Of a stretch of 24,056 bases of DNA, positions 18,593 to 24,056 are shown piece after piece. Within the stretch, counting starts at the first letter, position 1. Every line of letters begins with the position of its first letter. This stretch comes from Chara braunii (Eukaryota > Streptophyta > Charophyceae > Charales > Characeae): positions 318,762 through 342,817 of the forward strand of contig BFEA01000860.1 in the NCBI GenBank assembly GCA_003427395.1, in the 5' to 3' direction. Under the pieces are notes generated by a model that was not told the origin of the DNA, did not search any database, and was given only the letters and a program-made list of their open reading frames with translations. A program made the translations under genes and the position numbers.

Positions 18593-20191
18593 TCAATCGT
18601 CGTATCGAGCAGGACGACGACGAGTGCGTTGTGGACGCTCAGAAGCATCCGACTGCTGTTGAAGGTCCACCTCAAAAGGGGCAGGCTCGACTTCAACGGT
18701 CTCTTCGGCCGGGGGAGGAGGAGGAGGGTCAGTGGGCTGAGGAGGAGCAGTGAACCCAGCACGACGAGCACGGTCATAGGCACGCACCAACATGCGACCG
18801 TGTTGCAAGTGCTCGAGGGGCTCCCAGGTAACCTCCTCATCAGGGTAACCCTTCCAACGTACGAGATACTCGACATGNNGAGGGTTGTCGTCGGTGACNN
18901 GGTGACCAATGATGTNTGAAACGAGGAACTNCTCGTGGCCGTCCACCATGATGGGTGGAGGGCGCTNGTATGGTCGCCCGACGAAACGCTCAGACGGTCT
19001 GCGGTAGGGACGCAGTAACGAGACGTGGTAGACATCGTGCACACGAACCTGGCGTAGGTAGTCGGCCAGNTTCACACGGAAGTTGACTGGGCTAGAAGCC
19101 GTATCAGAACCGACGGCTTGGAGGATGCGTCATGGACCAAAGAAACGACGCTGAAACTTGCGAAGCGTGTCCGCTTCGAGCTGTAAGTGGCGGGCGTTGA
19201 TAAGCACATCATCACCGACTTTGAATGGATGATCCATCCTCGATCGGTTCGCACGTGCTGCCATGCGAGTCTGGGAAACGGCTATGTTCCCATGTGCGGT
19301 CTTCATGATCGACGTCATGTGTGCAACCCAATCATCCAGCGTGGGACAACTCGTGTCGGGGTGCATCTGTGACGGTCAAAGGAAGTCCGCGGAAACACGA
19401 GGGTGATAGTCAAGGTCGCAATAGTAAGGCGACATCCTCGTGGTTGGCGAGACGGCGTGGTTGTAGGCTATCTCCGCGTGGGCAAGATGGAGATCCCACT
19501 GCTAATCGTCACGAACAATCTTTCGGAGAATATCTCCGGGAGTCCTGTTCGTGACCTCGGTCTGACCATCTGCCTGAGGATGGTAAGACGAGGAGACGAG
19601 GAGCTGGGGGTCGTAAACCTCGTGGAGCCGTCGTCAGAATCGGCTGGTAAAGCGCGGGTCACGGTCAGATATGATGCTCAGAGGTAAGCCGTGGTCATGC
19701 ACGACTCGGTCAAACACTATGTCGGCGACCTCACGTGCACTGATGACATAGCGGCATGGAACAAAGCGTGCACGCTTCGTGAAGCGGTCGACGACGATCA
19801 GGATAGCATCATGACCGCGGGGGGTCGGAGGACGAAGAGGACTGATAAAGTCCATTGAGATGGACTGCCAACGACCCTCAGGGATAGGAAGAGGATGGAG
19901 CAAACCATAAGGCAGGTGGTTCGCACTGTTCACCTCCTGATAGGTGGAACACTCTGCGACGTAGTCCTTCACAAAGTCTTTATGCTTCGGCCAGACGTAC
20001 AGGCAGCTCACACGAGCGAACGTCTTGTGGAAGCCCATATGACCGGCGGCTGCCTGGTCATGGAACTCTGCTACTGCTTGGACACGTAGCTGTCCACTGG
20101 AGTGAACGCAAATACGGGGCTCTCTGGTGCCCTGTGAACCGTGCCAATACTCAAGACCGTTGTCCCCGAGAAAGTAGTTCGGGACCGCCAC
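18593..20191 (-). pseudogene. Integrase with C-terminal chromodomain of chromovirus
   Basis: All parts share one frame. The zinc-binding HHCC module has His 44, His 51 and Cys 81, but the last Cys is Tyr (CSTYQ, codon at 19942). The catalytic core has Asp in SMDFI, Asp in SDRDPRF and Glu in DGQTE (19558-19556). The last two are exactly 35 residues apart, the D,D-35-E signature, although a TGA (19636) lies between them. Further stops fall at 19504, 19378 and 19132. The chromodomain spans about 18934-18776 (EYLVRWKGYPDEEVTWEPLEHL region). In this family it directs integration to particular histone marks. A Pro/Glu-rich tail ending RRRPARYDD precedes the TGA at 18593. N bases obscure some aromatic-cage positions. 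Confidence 0.93.
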
Positions 20192-22208
20192 TGCGAAGGG
20201 TCTCGTGGATGTCGCGATAGTCTTGGCAGTGGCGGTACTGAGTGCGAAACTCGTCGATCACTGAGTGGTGGACAGTGGTGATCGAGATGGAAGAGAGCTG
20301 GATCTGCTCCTGGTCGTGGTCAGGGCGCCCGGATAAGGCATCTGCGACCCGACTAGTCTCACCCTTTATGTGCTCAGTGGTGAAACTAAACTCAGATAGG
20401 TCGCGCCACCAGCGAGCCTGTCGAGGAGTGAGCTTCGGTTTTGTCAGAAAAGCCTGGACAACAGAGTTGTCCGTGCGCACCGTGAATGGTGCTCCGTGCA
20501 GGTAGTGACGCCAGTGTTGAGCGGCATAAACTACTGCGAGAACCTCACGTTCATCAGCAGTGTAGTTTATCTCGGCNGGCAGAAACTGACGGGAGTAGAA
20601 NNCTATCGGACAATCACCTGAGCGAGACTCGGCAGTGCCGTCCTCGGCGATGGTAGGAGAATAGTCAATAGAAGGCTCGTCAGTAGCTGGACGAGTAGGT
20701 GTCAGTCGGGAAGCAGTGGTAGGTGTAGGTGGTGGGAAGCGAGGGATACGAGGATGAGAGGAGTCAGGGGAGGAGGGGAAGACCTGGGAAAGCATTGCTC
20801 CTACAACAAAGTCTGACGCATCGGTGGTAAGGATAAAAATGCGGTCAAAATCGGGTAGGTGAAGAACCGATGCGCATGTCACCGCCTTCTTGAGGGCGCA
20901 GAAGGCGTCCTCGTGGAGGGGTATCCAAGCCGAGGGAGGGTTCTTCAGGAGGAGGGTGGAGGTAAGGACGTAGGAATACCTAGCGTATCCCTGGATGAAA
21001 TTACTATAGTAGCTTGTAAGGCCTAGGAAGCTGCGAAGCTGCTTGGCGGATGTGGGGGCGGGCCACTGTACAATAGCAGTGATCTTCGCATCGTCCATGT
21101 GGAGACCCTGGTCAGACACGTAGTGTCCTAAGAAATCCACTTTGTGCTGGGCAAAGCGGCACTTGCTCAGCTTGGCGTAAAAACCATGTCTTCGCAAGCG
21201 GTCAAGGACGTCGCGGAGATGTCTGAGGTGCTCCTCAAGGGTACGACTGTACACCAGATATCGTCGAGGTAGACGAGAACGTACTGCTCCAGGATGTCCC
21301 TGAAGATGTCGTTCATCGCCCTCTGGAAGGTAGCGGGTGCGTTGGTGAAGGCCAAATGGCAGCACCGTAAACTCGTGGTGGCCGAAGCGTGATCGGAACG
21401 CTGTCTTCGGCTGGTCCGCTGCAGCAACGCGGATCTGATGATAACCGTTACAAAGATCAATCTTCGTAAAGAAGCGGTTGTCTGCTAGGCGGTCGAACAA
21501 CTCGTCGGAACGAGGCATGGGGTAGTTGTTCTTAACCGTGTAGCGGTTGAGACCGCGATAGTCGATGTAGAGACGGAGAGTTCCATCCGCTTTGCGAGCA
21601 AAGAGGACGGGTGCACCCCACGGGGAGTTGCTAGGCTTAATGAAACCTAGTCTCAAGAGCTCCTAAAGTTGACGCTTGAGTTCGGTGGCCTCGGGGATCG
21701 AGAGTCTGTAGGGTGCCTGGTGGTGAACACGATAGTCAGGCACGAGCTGGACGGACTGCTCGACGTCACGCATCGGTGGGATGTCGGCGTACGAGAACGA
21801 CGATGGGAAGACGTCGTAGTACTCTTGAATGAGGTCACAAACTGCGGGCTCCAGGTCGACTGTATAGCGTGCGAGTTCCTCAGCGTCAGCGTCAGCGCGT
21901 GACGGCGGGGCGGACTCGACGGACGGCGGAGGGACGGAAATAGAGATGAGAGTCATGGAGATAGAAGGAGGATTTGGCTCTAGAGGGATGAGCTCGGCGT
22001 CGGAAAAGGGTGGATCATAGTGTAAGAGATCCGTCACGTTCACCATAAAGAAGGTGACGTCGTCCTGTCGGATGAAGTGGAGAGAACTGCCGAGGCGAGG
22101 TGACAGTGATAGAAGGAGATGGTATGGGCGCGGAAGGCTCCGGGGGAGGAGGATCGCGGCGTGGTGTCGCAGTGGTACCTTTGAAAGGTACGCGATACGT
22201 CTGTGCAC
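20151..22208 (-). pseudogene. pol: Reverse transcriptase and RNase H of chromovirus
   Basis: The linker preceding RT (YYDVFPSSF, then YRLSIPEATELKRQL) ends in a TAG at 21665-21663, after which the RT continues in the same frame: [48 protein letters not shown]. An extra base near 21349 and a missing base near 21257 throw about 90 nt, including catalytic YLDD (21271-21260), into another frame. [13 protein letters not shown] then resumes. RNase H follows: the first Asp in [13 protein letters not shown] (20822), then a Pro/Ser/Thr-rich insertion of about 55-60 residues (~20788-20612), then YSRQF, ADEREVLAVVYA, VRTDN and VADALSGRPD. The domain copies element RNA into DNA. The frame is lost at ~20190. 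Confidence 0.92.
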
Positions 22209-23122
22209 ACTTCGTTTTGAGAACGAGAGTGTTGGTCGCCCAATCGGCCTCGGTGCTGCGAAACCGACGAGACCACGGAGTACCGAGAATGAAGTCGTAT
22301 CCCGTCTCCATCACATCGAAATGTGCGGAGGAGCGGTGGCGACGAGACGCCGGGAAACGATCAGTCGGCTCAAGAGTGAGGAAGAAAGGGAGGTCGGTGA
22401 CCGTCTGATCGAAGAAGCGCTGGGTCTTGTCATCCCCTAGGGTAACGGAGATGGGAGTCGGAGACCTTGAAGTGGGTAAGCGGGCTTCTTTCACCACACG
22501 TGGGTGAATGAAGTCGCCCCGAGAACCGGAATCCCACAGCGCTGAGTACACCCTCGTGGAGGTTCCCAGTTGTAAGGGGATGATCGGGAGGGTGCGATCA
22601 GGGTCAGAGAGGATGGTGAGAAGGCGACGCAGTGCAGCGACATGGAGAGTGAGTCGCTCCTGACAAACCTGGAGCATGCTCAAGTCCAGAAGAGAGGACA
22701 CAACATCCTCGTGAGTCGCAAGCTACTCGCTGCAACAGGCTGAGCGAATGGCTCGACGCGTCGGTAGTCGCGGCGGGGAAGGGGGGGAAATGGTGGTCTG
22801 CGGAGGCGCAGACGGTACTGCGACAGAGGGCTGAGTACACTCTGTCGGGTCCTGCGAGACCTCAACTCCAGTAGCTAGAGGGGCAAACCGTGACGGGGAT
22901 GTCGGGAAGCCGACTACTGAGGAGGGCGCAGGTGTACACTGCACCGTGGCAAGGAGGCGCCGCGGGGATGCGAGGCGCCGGGGGGGGACTGAGCACGACG
23001 CTGGCGGGAAAGGTCAGCATAGTGACGGTCGAGGGCGGTGGTGTAAGGGCACCGTGAGGAGGTATGACCGTCCTGGCGGCATCGCAAACACCCACGTCGG
23101 CCCAAAATAGTCACGCGCTCCT
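22015..23122 (-). pseudogene. Gag zinc knuckle and aspartic protease of chromovirus
   Basis: The nucleocapsid zinc knuckle CLRCRQDGHTSSRC (23090-23049) fits C-x2-C-x4-H-x4-C, which binds element RNA. After a frame change near 22915-22960 and a TAG at 22725-22723 comes the retropepsin domain. Its active-site triad is DSG (22533-22525, context ALWDSGSRGDF), and the flap-side motif FILGTPW follows about 80 residues later. The Ser at the second triad position is usual in this clade, while the residue after Gly is Ser rather than Ala. The protease would cleave the polyprotein. A frameshift near 22080 moves the reading into the frame of the RT linker. Confidence 0.85.
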
Positions 23123-24056
23123 CAACAGAAAGAACACCGCGAGGAGGGACAAAGCCCTGGGGAGGTCCTGCTGAGGGACCTCGGGGGGCGACGCGCGAGC
23201 GTGACCGGGGCAGCTGCGTGCCCTGGAGAGGGCGGAGAGGATGAGCTGGAGGCGCTCGGCCATCGGGAGAGTAGTGTCCTCCAGGTGGTATTGGACGGCC
23301 TCGCCGAGGTCGAGGTCGTCGCTATGGTCACCCTCGGGCGACAGCGGGGCAACAACATCCTGCTCACCATACTCGAGCGCGCTGAAGCGGCGCGAGAAGT
23401 GGCGGCCCTGCTACGCGGAATGACGGGGGTGACCGCGGAAAGGGGAACGGCGTTGGGAAGTGCCATGAGAGGAGGAGGAGCCGTAGCCGGTGTGCTGAGG
23501 CTGGGAGGAGGAGGTGGGGTGAAGACGGGCCCGCATCCGCTGATGGTCCCTGGCGGCCTCATAAGCCTGCGGGGCCGATGTGAACTCGTACCGCCATAAC
23601 TCGGAGCGATACTCGAGTGGAAGGCTGGCCAAGAAACGATTGATAAGGGCAGCCTCGGGGAGGAACGCCACGTCACAAATGAGGCGGGCGTCCTGAAAGA
23701 CCTGGATGTGGTGATCCAGGCCGGCAGTGCCACCAGAGCCGAACCAGCGTGTAGTGACGACACGCTCGAAGGCGTCAGTCACGTCGTGTCGGGCTCCGAA
23801 GCGATCCTCGAGGAACGCTTGGAAATCCATGAAGTTCGGAGTCCGACCTGTGCGAAGGGAGTGCGCGTAGAAATCCTCCCATGCCTTGAAAGGACCGCCA
23901 CGCAGGCGCGTGGAAGGAGGAAAGAAAAAAAATAAAATAAAGAAAAGAGAGTAAAAAAATAGATGGTGGGAGAAAGGTGGGGTGGGGAAGGTGAAAGGAG
24001 GAGAGAAAAGAGGCAGTAGGAGGTGGGGGAAAGAGGAGGGGTGAGTAAGAGGAGAG
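23123..24056 (-). pseudogene. gag: Gag (capsid) of chromovirus, partial, stop inside
   Basis: The Gag polyprotein forms the virus-like particle that packages element RNA. The conserved retrotransposon Gag core is clear: GPFKAWEDFYAHSLRTG lies just before 23830, followed by FQAFLEDRFG and FLASLPLEYRSELWRYEF. A Ser/Gln-rich linker leads to a TAG at 23413-23411. The same frame then continues sensibly (an acidic stretch with LDLGEAVQYHLEDTTLP) to about 23220, before a frame change toward the zinc knuckle. Upstream of 23920 the frame is open to the window edge, but it is a ~130-nt pyrimidine tract coding only for Phe, Pro, Ser and Leu. That may be leader DNA or an inserted tract rather than true Gag. 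Confidence 0.85.
23930..24056 (-). repeat. ~130-nt polypyrimidine tract at the window edge
   Basis: Almost pure C/T on the minus strand (A/G on plus). It abuts the conserved Gag core. It could be 5' leader DNA, a splice-acceptor-like tract or an expanded simple repeat. Confidence 0.7.

Larger units (their letters stand above)
18593..24056 (-). mobile_element. Ty3/gypsy chromovirus LTR retrotransposon, decayed, 5' end outside window
   Basis: Reading the minus strand, the order is Gag, CCHC zinc knuckle, aspartic protease, reverse transcriptase, RNase H, integrase and chromodomain. This is the diagnostic order of Metaviridae chromoviruses. Seven in-frame stop codons (23413, 22725, 21665, 19636, 19504, 19378, 19132) and about six frameshifts interrupt it, so it cannot make its proteins unaided. 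The 5' LTR, primer binding site and Gag start lie beyond 24056. On the 3' side, two LTR-like 2-kb units follow. Several N bases occur in the chromodomain part. Confidence 0.95.

Noticed and set aside
18367-19044. 225-codon minus-strand frame overlapping the chromodomain
   Set aside because: It is in a different frame from the clearly conserved integrase/chromodomain reading and reads as Ser/Leu-rich shadow.

Overview
The window reads as nuclear DNA from a large, repeat-rich genome of the green plant lineage. Three things suggest this: a Ty3/gypsy chromovirus with an integrase-linked chromodomain, a kinase-like domain of the plant receptor-like cytoplasmic/U-box kinase type, and a tRNA-derived SINE with a poly(A) tail. 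Long microsatellites and scattered single N bases fit a gap-filled draft assembly. A charophyte alga such as Chara is my guess; nothing in the sequence proves it.

Layout. 1-9.6 kb has no gene I can support. It holds a degenerate short motif in both orientations (0.4-1.6 kb), an intact-looking SINE with target-site duplications (2.2-2.56 kb), a 37-bp tandem repeat (3.9 kb), an array of four ~135-bp units in two ~430-bp blocks (4.9-5.6 kb), microsatellites, and two inverted copies of a GC-rich ~0.47-kb repeat (6.5-7.0 and 9.06-9.52 kb). From 12,036 down to 9,695 on the minus strand lies the one host-like gene. It encodes a seven-bladed WD40 propeller resembling the N-terminal propeller of coatomer beta'-COP, then a long coiled coil, then a kinase-fold domain lacking the catalytic and metal-binding Asp residues (a predicted pseudokinase). 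Two single-base insertions break the reading frame. 12.1-14.5 kb is intergenic with microsatellites and short degenerate repeats.

From 14.5 kb to the right edge, everything belongs to or is linked with a minus-strand chromovirus: gag (running off the right edge), zinc knuckle, protease, reverse transcriptase, RNase H, integrase and chromodomain, ending at 18,593. It carries seven in-frame stops and about six frameshifts, so it is a decayed copy. Beyond its stop lie two direct copies of a ~2-kb LTR-like segment (14,517-16,522 and 16,524-18,573), joined at a single N. Their outer parts are identical and their middle differs by a few percent.

The most novel candidate is the beta'-COP-like WD40 / coiled-coil / pseudokinase protein, a combination I do not recall being described. 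The other strong observations are the RNase H insertion, the reading-frame excursion over the YLDD motif, and the mosaic 2-kb duplication.
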